In this document: piece after piece, positions 7,775 to 15,796 of the stretch
How positions within the stretch are numbered: the stretch's first letter is position 1
How the letters are laid out: each line of letters starts with the position of its first letter
Assembly (NCBI RefSeq): GCF_009911795.1
Contig: NZ_CP047898.1
Location: 4,030,001 to 4,094,000 of the forward strand
Direction of reading: 5' to 3'
DNA: 64,000 nucleotides
DNA from: Pseudarthrobacter psychrotolerans
GTDB lineage: Bacteria > Actinomycetota > Actinomycetes > Actinomycetales > Micrococcaceae
Notes under the pieces: model-generated
What the model was told of the DNA's origin: nothing
The model's input: only the letters and a program-made list of their open reading frames with translations
Databases searched by the model: none
Made by a program: the position numbers and the translations under genes

Positions 7775-9108
7775 ACGTTCGCTCCAATCGTGCAGGAGTC
7801 CGCTTCGGTGGTTGAGCCTGTCGAAACCGAGGCCGCGTCCAGAGCCTGATCCAGGTCCCACAGGATGTCCTCGAGGTCCTCCAGGCCCACGGAAATCCGG
7901 ACCAGGTCCTCGGGCACGCCCGCGGACTCCAGCTGGGCCGGACTCAGCTGCTGATGCGTGGTGGAACCCGGGTGGATGACCAGGGTGCGGGAATCGCCCA
8001 CGTTGGCCAGGTGCGAGGCGATCTGCAGGGATTCGATGAACTTCTGGCCGGCAGTGCGGCCGCCCTTCACCCCGAAGGAGAAGACCGAGCCGGGGCCCAG
8101 CGGCAGGTACTTCTTCGCGCGCTCAAAATGCGGGTGCGAGGGAAGCCCGGAGAAGTTGACGTAGGCCACGCGGGGATCGGCCTCGAGCCATTCGGCCACT
8201 GCCTTAGCGTTCTTGAGGTGCTCGTCGAGTCGCTGCGGGAGGGTTTCCACGCCCTGCAGCAGCTGGAAGGCAGACAGCGGGGACAGCGCCGGGCCGATGT
8301 CGCGCAGCTGTTCGCAGCGCAGCTTGGTGAGGAAGCCGTACTCGCCGAAGTTGCCCCACCAGGAGACATTTCCGTAGGACGCCACCGGCTCGGTCATGGT
8401 GGGGAACTTGCCGTTGCCCCAATCAAACCGGCCGCTCTCCACGATCACACCGCCCAGGGTGGTGCCGTGCCCGCCGAGGAACTTGGTGGCGGAGTGGATC
8501 ACGATGTCGGCGCCGTGTTCGATCGGGCGCACAAGGTACGGCGTGCTCAAGGTCGCGTCCACCACGAGGGGGACGCCGGCGTCGTGCGCTACCTTCGCCA
8601 GGGCCGCCAGGTCCTGGACCTCCGACGACGGGTTGGCCACCACCTCGACGAAGATCGCCTTGGTGTTTTCCTGCACCGCCGCGGCATAGTCCGCGGGGTC
8701 GGTGCCGGGAACGAAGGTGGTGTCCACTCCGAAGCGGCGGAGGGTCACGTCCAGCTGGGTGACGGTGCCGCCGTACAGCTGGGACGCGGCCACAATGTGG
8801 TCGCCGGACTGCGTCAGCGCGGCGAACGTGATGAACTCCGCGGCCATGCCCGACGACGTCGCAACCGCACCGATGCCGCCCTCAAGCGAGGCGATGCGCT
8901 CTTCGAATGCCGCCACGGTGGGGTTGCCGATGCGGGAGTAGATGTTGCCGTACTTCTGCAGGGCAAACAGGTTGGCGGCATCCTGGGTGTCCTTGAAGAC
9001 GAAGGACGTGGTCTGGTAGATCGGCACCGCGCGGGCGCCGTGCTCGGCGTCGGGGGTGCCGCCGGCGTGCAGGGCGCGGGTGCGGAAACCGAACTTGCGG
9101 TCAGCCAT
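7771..9108 (-). CDS. O-acetylhomoserine sulfhydrylase, PLP-dependent
   Basis: 445 residues of the Cys/Met-metabolism PLP family. The enzyme replaces the acetyl group of O-acetylhomoserine with sulfide (or methanethiol), giving homocysteine (or methionine) and acetate. Key blocks are [23 protein letters not shown], the aspartate in [11 protein letters not shown], and the PLP lysine in [12 protein letters not shown]. The start ATG at 9108 shares one base with the stop of the monooxygenase gene. A short repeat at 7805-7828 encodes VSTGSTTE at the C-terminus, where homologues would end. It is the third gene of the SAM-riboswitch operon. Confidence 0.93.
   Translation of the reverse strand: MADRKFGFRTRALHAGGTPDAEHGARAVPIYQTTSFVFKDTQDAANLFALQKYGNIYSRIGNPTVAAFEERIASLEGGIGAVATSSGMAAEFITFAALTQSGDHIVAASQLYGGTVTQLDVTLRRFGVDTTFVPGTDPADYAAAVQENTKAIFVEVVANPSSEVQDLAALAKVAHDAGVPLVVDATLSTPYLVRPIEHGADIVIHSATKFLGGHGTTLGGVIVESGRFDWGNGKFPTMTEPVASYGNVSWWGNFGEYGFLTKLRCEQLRDIGPALSPLSAFQLLQGVETLPQRLDEHLKNAKAVAEWLEADPRVAYVNFSGLPSHPHFERAKKYLPLGPGSVFSFGVKGGRTAGQKFIESLQIASHLANVGDSRTLVIHPGSTTHQQLSPAQLESAGVPEDLVRISVGLEDLEDILWDLDQALDAASVSTGSTTEADSCTIGANV
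7805..7828 (-). repeat. Intragenic repeat copy 1 (GGTTGAGCCTGTCGAAACC type)
   Basis: Holds GGTTGAGCCTGTCGAAACC on the plus strand. Inside the sulfhydrylase gene it is read as VSTGSTTE near the C-terminus. Related copies sit inside acs (10545-10568) and purL (19572-19595). Confidence 0.75.
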
Positions 9109-10316
9109 CAGACAGCCACCGGCTCGGCGGCTGCGGCCACCGGGGTCTTGGAAAGGTCCAGCTCGGTGCCGTTCTTGCGGGCCAGGTCGGCTTCGAGCTC
9201 GCGGACGATCGGCAGGATGTCCTGGCCGAAGGCGGCGACTTCCTCCTGGAAGTGCAGGTAGCCGGTGAGGAAGAGGTTCACGCCGATCTTCTTGTATTCC
9301 ACGATCCGCTCGGCGATCTGCTCCGGGGTGCCGATCAGCTGGGTCTTGAAGCCGTCGTTGTACTGGACCAGGTCCTCGAAGCTCGAGTCGGCCCACATGC
9401 CCTTGCCGTCCTTGGTGGACGCGCCGGCTTCCTGCACGGCGTCGCGGAAGCCCTGCACGGCAGGCTTGTGTGCCTTCGCCACGATTTCGCGGAGGGTATC
9501 GCGGGCTTCCTTCTCGGAATCGCGGGCGATCACAAAGCCGTTGAGGCCGAACCTGGGAGAAGCCAGTGCGCCGTTGGTGCCCTGGGCTCCGCGGCCGGTC
9601 TCTCCCGAAGCTGCAACCACGCCGGCGATGTTCTCCTTGAAGCCTTCCAGGTCCTTGCCGTTGGAGAAGTACCAGTCGGCCACGCGGCCTGCGGTGGCCT
9701 GTGCCGCCGTCGAGTTTCCGCCGAAGAAGACCTCCGGGTGCGCGCGGCCGGGAACGTCCACGGGTGCCGGGTTCAGGGTGAAATCGGTGATGTTGTAGTA
9801 CTTGCCGGCCTGGCTGTATTCCTGCTCGGTCCACAGCCCGCGCAGCACCTTGATGAATTCCTCGGTGCGGACGTAGCGTTCGTCGTGCTCCAGCCAGTCG
9901 AGGCCGAAGTTGGTGAACTCGTTCTTGAGCCAGCCGGAGACGATGTTGACGGCGGCGCGGCCGTTGGAGATGTGGTCCGCGGTGATGATGAATTTGGCCA
10001 GTACGCCGGGGTGCCACATGCCCGGGTGGACGGCGGCGATGACCTTGAGGCGCTCGGTGGCGGCGAGCAGGGCCAGGCTGAAGGACGTGGCCTCGTGCTG
10101 CTTGTCGGCTCCGTAGGAGGCGGCGTACCGGGTCTGCGTCAGGGCGTATTCGAAGCCGGAGTTCTCGGCGATCTGCGCGAGCTTCTTGTTGTAGTCAAAG
10201 TCCCAGCCGGTGCGCTGTTCGATGGTGGAGACCACCAGGCCGCCGGAGACGTTCGGCACCCAGTACGCAAACTTGAGCGGCTCTGAAAGGCGGGCAACGT
10301 TGCTGATGTCTGTCAT
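9108..10316 (-). CDS. sfnG: Dimethylsulfone monooxygenase, SfnG-like
   Basis: 402 residues of the bacterial-luciferase-like (LLM) flavin monooxygenases. The N-terminus KFAYWVPNVSGGLVVSTIEQ, then ALTQTRYAASYGADKQHE, AVNIVSGW and WLEHDERYVRTEEFI, match SfnG closely. SfnG uses reduced FMN and oxygen to convert dimethylsulfone to methanesulfinate, feeding sulfur scavenging. A flavin reductase must come from elsewhere, as none is encoded here. The C-terminus has an Ala/Pro tail. Its start overlaps the acs stop by four bases, and it is the second gene of the operon. Confidence 0.88.
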   Translation of the reverse strand: MTDISNVARLSEPLKFAYWVPNVSGGLVVSTIEQRTGWDFDYNKKLAQIAENSGFEYALTQTRYAASYGADKQHEATSFSLALLAATERLKVIAAVHPGMWHPGVLAKFIITADHISNGRAAVNIVSGWLKNEFTNFGLDWLEHDERYVRTEEFIKVLRGLWTEQEYSQAGKYYNITDFTLNPAPVDVPGRAHPEVFFGGNSTAAQATAGRVADWYFSNGKDLEGFKENIAGVVAASGETGRGAQGTNGALASPRFGLNGFVIARDSEKEARDTLREIVAKAHKPAVQGFRDAVQEAGASTKDGKGMWADSSFEDLVQYNDGFKTQLIGTPEQIAERIVEYKKIGVNLFLTGYLHFQEEVAAFGQDILPIVRELEADLARKNGTELDLSKTPVAAAAEPVAV

Positions 10317-12538
10317 GAGTTTTCCTTTACTAGGGCCCGCTCGCGCAGGACGTCCTGGATTCCGGCGATCGCCGGTTCGTTTTGGAGTGAGGTGGTGTCG
10401 CCCATGGCGGTCCCCTCAAATAATTGGGTGAGCAGCCGGCGCATGATCTTGCCGCTGCGGGTCTTCGGTACGTCAGGAACGACGACGACGTCGCGCGGCT
10501 TCGCGATGGGGCCGATCGCCTTCGCGACGTGGTTCCGGAGTTCCTCGGTGGTTGAGCTGGTCGAAACCGTCGAAACCCCGGTCTTCAGCACAACAAAAGC
10601 GACAATCGCGTGCCCGGTCTTGGGATCGGCGACCGGACAGACGCCGGCCTCCACCACGTCCGGGTGGGACACGAGTGCTGACTCGATCTCGATGGTGGAC
10701 AGCAGGTGGCCGGAAACGTTCAGGGTGTCGTCCACCCGCCCGAGGATCCAGATGTCGCCGTCGTCGTCGTACTTCGCGCCGTCGCCGGCGAGGAACCAGC
10801 CCTGCTCCACATACTGGCTCCAGTAGGAGTCGTAGTAGCGGCGGGGGTTGCCCCAGACGGTGCGCGCAATGGCGGGCCCGGGGGTGTCAACCACAATGAA
10901 GCCCTGGACGCCCGGCGGCACGGTATTGCCGGCGTCGTCCACGATCCTGGTACTGACGCCTGGCAGCGGGCGGGCCGCGCAGCCGGGCTTGAACTCGGTG
11001 TCTGTGGGGGCGGGGGAGAGGATGGTGGCGCCGGTTTCGGACTGCCACCACGTGTCCACCACAGGTGCCGTACCGGCGCCGACGTTCTGCCGCAGCCAGC
11101 GCCACGCTTCAGGGTTCACGGCCTCGCCAACCGTGCCGAGCATCCGGATGGAGGAGAGGTCGTAGCTGTCCGGCACGCCGTCCGGGAACCAGCCCATGAG
11201 GGAGCGGACCAGGGTGGGCGCGGTGTAGTACTGGGTGACGCCGTAGCGTTCGATGATCTCGAAGTGGCGGCCCGGGTGCGGGGTGTTCGGTGTGCCTTCG
11301 AAGATCACCTGGGTCACGCCGTTGGAAAGCGGACCGTAGATCTCGTAGGTGTGCGCCGTGACCCAGGCGAGGTCGGCGGTGCACCAGTGCACGTCCTGGT
11401 CACGGAGCGCGGGATCCGGGTTGCTGAAGAGGTGTTCGAAGCTCCAGGACGCCTGGGTCAGGTACCCGCCGGAGGTGTGGACCAGGCCCTTGGGCTTGCC
11501 GGTGGTCCCGGAGGTGTACATGATGAACAGCGGCGTTTCGGCGTCGAACGCTTCGGCTTCGTGGACTTCCGCGGCGCTCCCGACGGCGTCATGCCACCAC
11601 ACGTCGCGGCCTTCAGTCATGGGGACGGCGGCCAGGTCCTCCGGCGCCGTGGTGCGGTTGATGACCAGCACGTGTTCGATCGCGTTGTCACCGGCGACGG
11701 CGGCATCCGCGTTGTCCTTGACGGGCACGGCGACACCGCGGCGGAACTGGCCGTCCGTGGTTACCAGGAGCTTGGCGCCTGTGTCCTCGACGCGGAACTT
11801 CAGGGCTTCAGCGGAGAAGCCACCGAAAACGAGCGAGTGGATGGCGCCGATGCGGGCCACAGCGAGGGTGATGATGACGGTTTCGGGGATGACCGGCAGG
11901 TAGATGACCACGCGGTCACCCTTGGTGATGCCCAGGGCCAGCAGGGCGTTGGCGGCCTTGGAGACTTCGCGCTGCAGCTCCGCGTACGTGATGGCTCGGC
12001 GGTCCCCGGGCTCGCCTTCGAAGTGGAGGGCCACCTTGTCGCCGCGGCCATTGGCGACGTGGCGGTCCACACAGTTGTAGGCGACGTTGAGCTTGCCGCC
12101 CTCAAACCAGGTGATCTCCGGGCCTTTTCGGGCGGCGGCATCGGCCGGGACCCGGCGGTGGGCCGTGTGCCATGGCTTGCCGTCTTGGGGTCCCGCGGGC
12201 CGGGCCCAGTCCAGGCGGAGGGCCTGCTGCTCCCAGAATGCCACATGGTCCGGCTGGGCGTCTTCGCGTGTTTCTTTGTGCTCCGCCGTCTGCTCTGTGG
12301 TGGTGCTGCTGTGGCGCGCCGGCCCTCCCGACGGTGCGCCGTGCACGGCGACGTCGTTGGGCTCGGTCGAGGACCATCCCGATGAGCTGCTGGAAGGGCC
12401 GGGCGCGTCACGCAGCCCTGCTTCGATCGCCGTCGCGTTCGAAGTGGATTGTGGGGAGTCCGTTTCAACGGCCGCTGCTGTGGCACTGGCGGGACTCAGG
12501 GTGGTCATAGGCGTGGCAGAAGATACTTCTGGTGTCAT
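10313..12538 (-). CDS. acs: Acetyl-CoA synthetase with long N-terminal extension
   Basis: 741 residues. The AMP-forming enzyme converts acetate, ATP and CoA to acetyl-CoA. The AMP-binding motif YTSGTTGKPKG, then WWQSETG, GRVDDTLNVSGH and the C-terminal PKTRSGKIMRR (whose Lys is the usual acetylation site) are all present. About 90 residues of Ser-, Thr- and Ala-rich sequence precede the normal start of the fold (near HVAFWEQQALRLDW), making it clearly longer than typical Acs of about 650. The ATG at 12538 has GGAG seven bases upstream. An inserted-looking VSTSSTTEE in the C-terminal domain comes from the repeat at 10545. First gene of the SAM-riboswitch operon. Confidence 0.92.
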   Translation of the reverse strand: MTPEVSSATPMTTLSPASATAAAVETDSPQSTSNATAIEAGLRDAPGPSSSSSGWSSTEPNDVAVHGAPSGGPARHSSTTTEQTAEHKETREDAQPDHVAFWEQQALRLDWARPAGPQDGKPWHTAHRRVPADAAARKGPEITWFEGGKLNVAYNCVDRHVANGRGDKVALHFEGEPGDRRAITYAELQREVSKAANALLALGITKGDRVVIYLPVIPETVIITLAVARIGAIHSLVFGGFSAEALKFRVEDTGAKLLVTTDGQFRRGVAVPVKDNADAAVAGDNAIEHVLVINRTTAPEDLAAVPMTEGRDVWWHDAVGSAAEVHEAEAFDAETPLFIMYTSGTTGKPKGLVHTSGGYLTQASWSFEHLFSNPDPALRDQDVHWCTADLAWVTAHTYEIYGPLSNGVTQVIFEGTPNTPHPGRHFEIIERYGVTQYYTAPTLVRSLMGWFPDGVPDSYDLSSIRMLGTVGEAVNPEAWRWLRQNVGAGTAPVVDTWWQSETGATILSPAPTDTEFKPGCAARPLPGVSTRIVDDAGNTVPPGVQGFIVVDTPGPAIARTVWGNPRRYYDSYWSQYVEQGWFLAGDGAKYDDDGDIWILGRVDDTLNVSGHLLSTIEIESALVSHPDVVEAGVCPVADPKTGHAIVAFVVLKTGVSTVSTSSTTEELRNHVAKAIGPIAKPRDVVVVPDVPKTRSGKIMRRLLTQLFEGTAMGDTTSLQNEPAIAGIQDVLRERALVKENS
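10545..10568 (-). repeat. Intragenic repeat copy 2
   Basis: GGTTGAGCTGGTCGAAACC on the plus strand; inside acs it is read as VSTSSTTE in the C-terminal domain. It differs from copy 1 by two bases. Confidence 0.75.
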
Positions 12539-12547
12539 AGATGTGCT

Positions 12548-12667
12548 CCATCGATCCTGGCGGTAGCACCCTCCGCTGTGTGCCGAGGATGGTCGCCTCA
12601 ACGGGTACAGCGCTGGTCAGGGATGCTGCGGCTTCATCGATCCAGGTCTCTTGGCCGCTCGGGATGG
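12548..12667 (-). promoter_or_regulatory. SAM (S-box) riboswitch upstream of acs
   Basis: Read on the minus strand. CCATC..CGA (12667 side) pairs with TCGATGG (12554-12548) as the closing stem. Inside are CCAAGAGACCTGG followed by TCGATGAAGCCGCAGCA, matching the S-box core (GGGACTGGCCCGATGAAACC, GGCAACC), and later GGTGCTACCGCCAGGA, matching the GGTGCTAATTCC segment. The GCGGC/GCCGC arms form the second stem. The 3' strand of the closing stem overlaps GGAG, the ribosome site of acs, so SAM binding would hide it and switch off translation of the whole overlapping operon. The mechanism is inferred from this overlap. Confidence 0.85.
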
Positions 12668-12718
12668 TCACTTCCACTACAGCTGAACCGCACGCCCTGC
12701 GCCAAATCGGGGTCCACG

Positions 12719-12776
12719 GAACGTAATATTCGTTCACGCCTGGCATTGATGCCTGCCGGTCAGTCGATTATTCGAC
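12719..12776. promoter_or_regulatory. Two inverted repeats in the divergent acs promoter region
   Basis: GAACGTAATATTCGTTC (12719-12735) and GTCGATTATTCGAC (12763-12776) are short inverted repeats in the non-coding gap between acs and the divergent CoA-binding gene. They could be protein-binding sites or overlap promoters. No regulator can be named. Confidence 0.3.
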
Positions 12777-12811
12777 GAGGGGCCGCTCCGGGGACGATGT
12801 ACGCTTGCATC

Positions 12812-13237
12812 ATGGGCCACGTCAACGATCCTGCCGTTATTGAGCGCCTGATGCGAAACAAAGGGCGGTGGGCCATCGTGGGCCTGACCACCAATGAGTG
12901 GCGCGCAGCCTACGACACGTCGCTTTTTATCCGCGACCGGCTCGGCATGGAGATCATCCCCGTCAACCTTCCCGGCGACCCCGTCCACGGCGAAACCGGG
13001 TACTGCACGCTGGGTGAGATTCCCCCTGAAAAGCAACCCCTCGACGTCGTCGACGGCTTTGTGAATTCACAGAAGGTCGGGGCGGTGGTGGACCAGGCAA
13101 TTGCGGTGGGCGCCAAGGCCGTGTGGTTGCAGCTGGGCGTTATCGACGAAGCGGCAGTGGACCGTGCCAAGGCCGCGGGCCTGGACGTGGTGATGAACGT
13201 TTGCCCCGCGCAGCAGGCGTGGAGGTACAACCTCTGA
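12812..13237 (+). CDS. CoA-binding domain protein, divergent from acs
   Basis: 141 residues with the CoA-binding Rossmann-like fold: RWAIVGLTTNEWRAAYDTSLFI, then IIPVNLPGDPVHGETGYCTL, VDGFVNSQKVGAVVDQAI, VWLQLGVIDEAA and VMNVCPAQ. The Cys near the end matches the one in the family member at 7280-7774, though overall identity is modest. The ATG at 12812 is chosen; an in-frame ATG at 12797 is also possible. It is transcribed away from the acs operon across a gap that carries the SAM riboswitch on the other strand. Confidence 0.8.
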   Translation: MGHVNDPAVIERLMRNKGRWAIVGLTTNEWRAAYDTSLFIRDRLGMEIIPVNLPGDPVHGETGYCTLGEIPPEKQPLDVVDGFVNSQKVGAVVDQAIAVGAKAVWLQLGVIDEAAVDRAKAAGLDVVMNVCPAQQAWRYNL

Positions 13238-13284
13238 CTGGTTCCTTGGACGCGCAGGTTCCGCACGCGCGGGTTCCCTGGGGC

Positions 13285-14313
13285 TCAGCGTTGCATGAGC
13301 TCCGGGTAGTGGCGTTCGGTCACATCGGGGTGGGCGCGCATGCGGCCCTTGAGCATGTTCAGGCCAAAGGACGCGAGCAACGGGTTGGACGGATCGTCGG
13401 AGATACCGCGAGCCTGGGCTTTGAGCTCGGGAGGCAGGGGCACCGGATCGATGACGGCATCCAGCCGCGGTGACCAGAAGAACGGGACTGAGTAGCGGTC
13501 CACGCCGGGTGGCGGCGCCTGGACCCGGTGGATCGTGGCGGCAAGGAAACCTTCCGTGGCCACCTCTAGCATTTCGCCCAAATTCACCACGAGTGCCCCG
13601 GGAACAGGCTCAACCGGCGCCCATTCGCTCGTCCCGGGCGGCAGTACTTCCAGTCCACCCACCTCGTCCTGGAGGAGCAGGGTGACAAAACCGTAGTCGG
13701 CGTGGGAGCCCACGCCCTGGTCGCCGGCCGCCTCCACCACACCGCCGACGTAATGCACCAGCTTGCCCATCCAGGCCGGTTCATTGCCGAAGGGCTCGTC
13801 GAAGTGGTCCTCCGGGAGTCCCAGGGAAACGGAGATGCCACGCAGCAGCTCCATGCCCACGCTGGACATCAGGTCGGCCCAGGCCATGGCCGCGGGTTTG
13901 AGCTCCGGCAATGCCTCATCGGGCCACATGTTGTGCCCCTGGAGCAGCCAGTACGGCTGATCGGCCGGGTAGTTGTGGACGGGTTCGCGTTCCGGCGAGT
14001 AGTCGATCTGCTCACGCGCGTCGGCCCGCCCCTGCGTGATTTCGGTGCCCATCCGGGTGTAGCCGCGGAAGTGCGGTGAAATTCTGTTGTCCAGCTTCAT
14101 CCGCTCCTCGAGCGGCAGATCGAAGAACCGTCTGATGAGGGCCAGGAGCTCCTCGGCCTGGCCGGGGGCGGCGCCGTAACCAGTGATTTGGAAGAAGCCC
14201 ACGTTGTGGGCGGCGTCCCGCAGCTGGTCAATGAATTCCGGGCTGAAGGAGCCGTACGGCTGGCGTGCGGCGCTCATGTCCAGAACGGGGATAGTGGCCT
14301 GGTCGGGTGACAT
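13285..14313 (-). CDS. 2-oxoglutarate/Fe(II) oxygenase, isopenicillin N synthase family
   Basis: 342 residues. The N-terminal DIOX_N region (IPVLDMSAARQ, GFFQITGYG) is followed by the iron-binding oxygenase core: H and D in GSHADYGFVTLL, the distal His in ATIHRV, and the oxoglutarate-binding Arg and Ser in DRYSVPFF. All key residues are present, so it is probably active. The substrate is unknown. There is no operon partner: neighbours on both sides are on the other strand. Confidence 0.85.
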   Translation of the reverse strand: MSPDQATIPVLDMSAARQPYGSFSPEFIDQLRDAAHNVGFFQITGYGAAPGQAEELLALIRRFFDLPLEERMKLDNRISPHFRGYTRMGTEITQGRADAREQIDYSPEREPVHNYPADQPYWLLQGHNMWPDEALPELKPAAMAWADLMSSVGMELLRGISVSLGLPEDHFDEPFGNEPAWMGKLVHYVGGVVEAAGDQGVGSHADYGFVTLLLQDEVGGLEVLPPGTSEWAPVEPVPGALVVNLGEMLEVATEGFLAATIHRVQAPPPGVDRYSVPFFWSPRLDAVIDPVPLPPELKAQARGISDDPSNPLLASFGLNMLKGRMRAHPDVTERHYPELMQR

Positions 14314-14358
14314 CTTCGCAGACTAGCACCGCAGGGAAGGGCTTTGTAGGCTCGGTCC

Positions 14359-14784
14359 ATGGACGCAGCGCAACTCAAGGCCATCTGCCTGTCATTTCCC
14401 GGTTCCTTCGAGGATTTTCCCTTCGGTCCGGAGACCTCCGTGTTTAAGGTCCGGGCTGCAGTGGCGGGCGGCGCGCGGCATGAAGCCAAGATGTTTGCGG
14501 CGTCCGCTATGAACCCCGACGACTTGTCCGTAAGCCTGAAGTGCGAGCCCGCCCTGGCTGAGCAGCTGCGCGCCGCCCATCCGGACATTACGGGCGCGTG
14601 GCACATGAACAAGACCCATTGGAACGGTGTGCGGCTGGACGGGGACCTGCCCGATGCCATGGTCCGGGACATGGTGGAGGACTCCTACGACTTGGTGGTG
14701 GCCTCCCTGAGCCGCAAGCAACAGGAGCAGCTGGGATGGGCGCGGCTGTCCGGTTCTTCGGGTTCTTCGGGCGGGCCCCGTTGA
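14359..14784 (+). CDS. MmcQ/YjbR family protein
   Basis: 141 residues of the YjbR-like fold: LKAICLSFPGSFEDFPFGPETSVFKV at the N-terminus, MFAASAM, SLKCEPALAEQLRAAHPDI, and NKTHWNGVRLDG near the end. The family is described as DNA-binding-like, but a cellular role is not established. The last residues are a Gly/Ser tail. The downstream DUF1990 gene starts inside this reading frame (overlap 49 bases), so the two are co-transcribed. Confidence 0.82.
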   Translation: MDAAQLKAICLSFPGSFEDFPFGPETSVFKVRAAVAGGARHEAKMFAASAMNPDDLSVSLKCEPALAEQLRAAHPDITGAWHMNKTHWNGVRLDGDLPDAMVRDMVEDSYDLVVASLSRKQQEQLGWARLSGSSGSSGGPR

Positions 14785-15323
14785 CGGGGAAGCGCCTCAC
14801 CACCGGTGACCTCAACTACGCGGGCATCGGCTCCACCGAACACGGCCGGCCGCCGGAAGGCTACCCCTGCTTCGTTTCGCGGGAGTACCTGGGCGATGGG
14901 CCGGCGGTCTACGGCCGGGTGGCACACGGAATCCTCACCTGGGAACTGCAGCGGCGGTCCGGGCTGCGCGTCCGGACCGAGTCCGACGTCGTGGTCCCCG
15001 GTGCACGCGTGGTGAGCGGGTTCGGCGTCGGGCCCTTCCGGATCAATGCCCCGTGCGAGGTCGTCTGGGTCCGGCATCCCCTGCCGGGCGAGGGTCCGCA
15101 GTCGGCGGGCTTCGGCTACGGGACGCTGCCCGGCCACCCGGAGCGCGGCGAGGAAGCATTCGAAGTTGAGATCGGGGCCGACGGGCGGGTGTTTTTGAAG
15201 ATCACGGCCTTCAGCAGGCACGCCAACTGGTTCTATCAGGCCGGCGGCCTGCTGGCCCGGGCCGCGCAGAAGCACATCACTTCGCGATACGTTGAAGGGG
15301 CACGTCAGCTCGCCGCGGGATAG
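14736..15323 (+). CDS. DUF1990 family protein
   Basis: 195 residues: LTTGDLNYAGIGST, then GRVAHGILTWELQRRSGLRV, VVPGARVVSGFGVGPFRINAPCEVVWV, GFGYGTLPGHPERGEEAF and the C-terminal FSRHANWFYQAGGLLARAAQ. These blocks are typical of DUF1990, a family also found in plants and of unknown function. The ATG at 14736 is chosen (AGGAG nine bases upstream); further upstream in-frame sequence lies inside the YjbR gene and looks non-coding. Confidence 0.85.
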   Translation: MGAAVRFFGFFGRAPLTGKRLTTGDLNYAGIGSTEHGRPPEGYPCFVSREYLGDGPAVYGRVAHGILTWELQRRSGLRVRTESDVVVPGARVVSGFGVGPFRINAPCEVVWVRHPLPGEGPQSAGFGYGTLPGHPERGEEAFEVEIGADGRVFLKITAFSRHANWFYQAGGLLARAAQKHITSRYVEGARQLAAG

Positions 15324-15352
15324 TCCATGTCCCGCAACGGAAGGAAAACCCC

Positions 15353-15670
15353 ATGATCTTTATCGTCGTTAAATTCAAGGTCAAACCCGACTGGTCCGAG
15401 CGCTGGCTTGGCCTCGTTGATGGCTTTACCCAGGCCACCCGGGCGGAACCCGGCAACCTGTGGTTCGACTGGTCCCGCAGTGTGGATGACCCCAACGAGT
15501 TTGTCCTGGTGGAAGCCTTCAAGGACGACGCCGCCGGGGACCACGTCAACAGCACCCACTTCAAGCAGGCCATGGCGGACATGCCGCAGGCCCTGGCCGA
15601 GACGCCGCGCATCATCAGCCGCCAGCGCGACGGCGACGGCTGGGACCGGATGGGCGAGCTCACCATCTGA
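15353..15670 (+). CDS. Antibiotic biosynthesis monooxygenase-like (ABM) protein
   Basis: 105 residues with the dimeric alpha+beta barrel ABM fold: MIFIVVKFKVKPDWSERWLGLVDGF, then EPGNLWFDWSRSVDDPNEFVLVEAFKDDAAGDHV and FKQAMADM. Relatives include YgiN-type quinol monooxygenases, but the substrate cannot be assigned. A GGAAGG site precedes the ATG, and it follows the DUF1990 gene by 29 bases on the same strand. Confidence 0.82.
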   Translation: MIFIVVKFKVKPDWSERWLGLVDGFTQATRAEPGNLWFDWSRSVDDPNEFVLVEAFKDDAAGDHVNSTHFKQAMADMPQALAETPRIISRQRDGDGWDRMGELTI

Positions 15671-15672
15671 CC

Positions 15673-15785
15673 ATCGATTGCTCCCCACCGGTTCCCTCGC
15701 CTCGCAAGCTCGGCCAGGGAACCCTGCCAGCGTGGGCCCAGCGGCCCTTTTGACCCCTCAAAACGGCCCCTGGGGAGCAGTCGAT
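15673..15785. repeat. Intergenic palindrome family member 1, with nested repeat
   Basis: Outer arms ATCGATTGCTCCCC (15673) and GGGGAGCAGTCGAT (15785) pair with one mismatch. Inside, CCCTTTTGACCCCTCAAAAC forms the central inverted repeat, and a CTCGCAAGCTC-type repeat copy (15698-15740) is inserted in the left half. The element lies between the ABM gene and the DUF503 gene. Members 2 and 3 are at 16094-16153 and 17152-17210. Confidence 0.7.
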
Positions 15786-15796
15786 ACGATTAGTGC

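Noticed and set aside
7954..9261. A long plus-strand ORF (435 codons) across the sulfhydrylase gene.
   Set aside because: It is the antisense shadow of a well-conserved enzyme gene; its translation is Gly-, Arg- and Val-rich with no family motifs.
10706..12385. A 559-codon plus-strand ORF opposite acs.
   Set aside because: Antisense shadow of acs, which has all its motifs; the plus-strand product has no recognisable domain.
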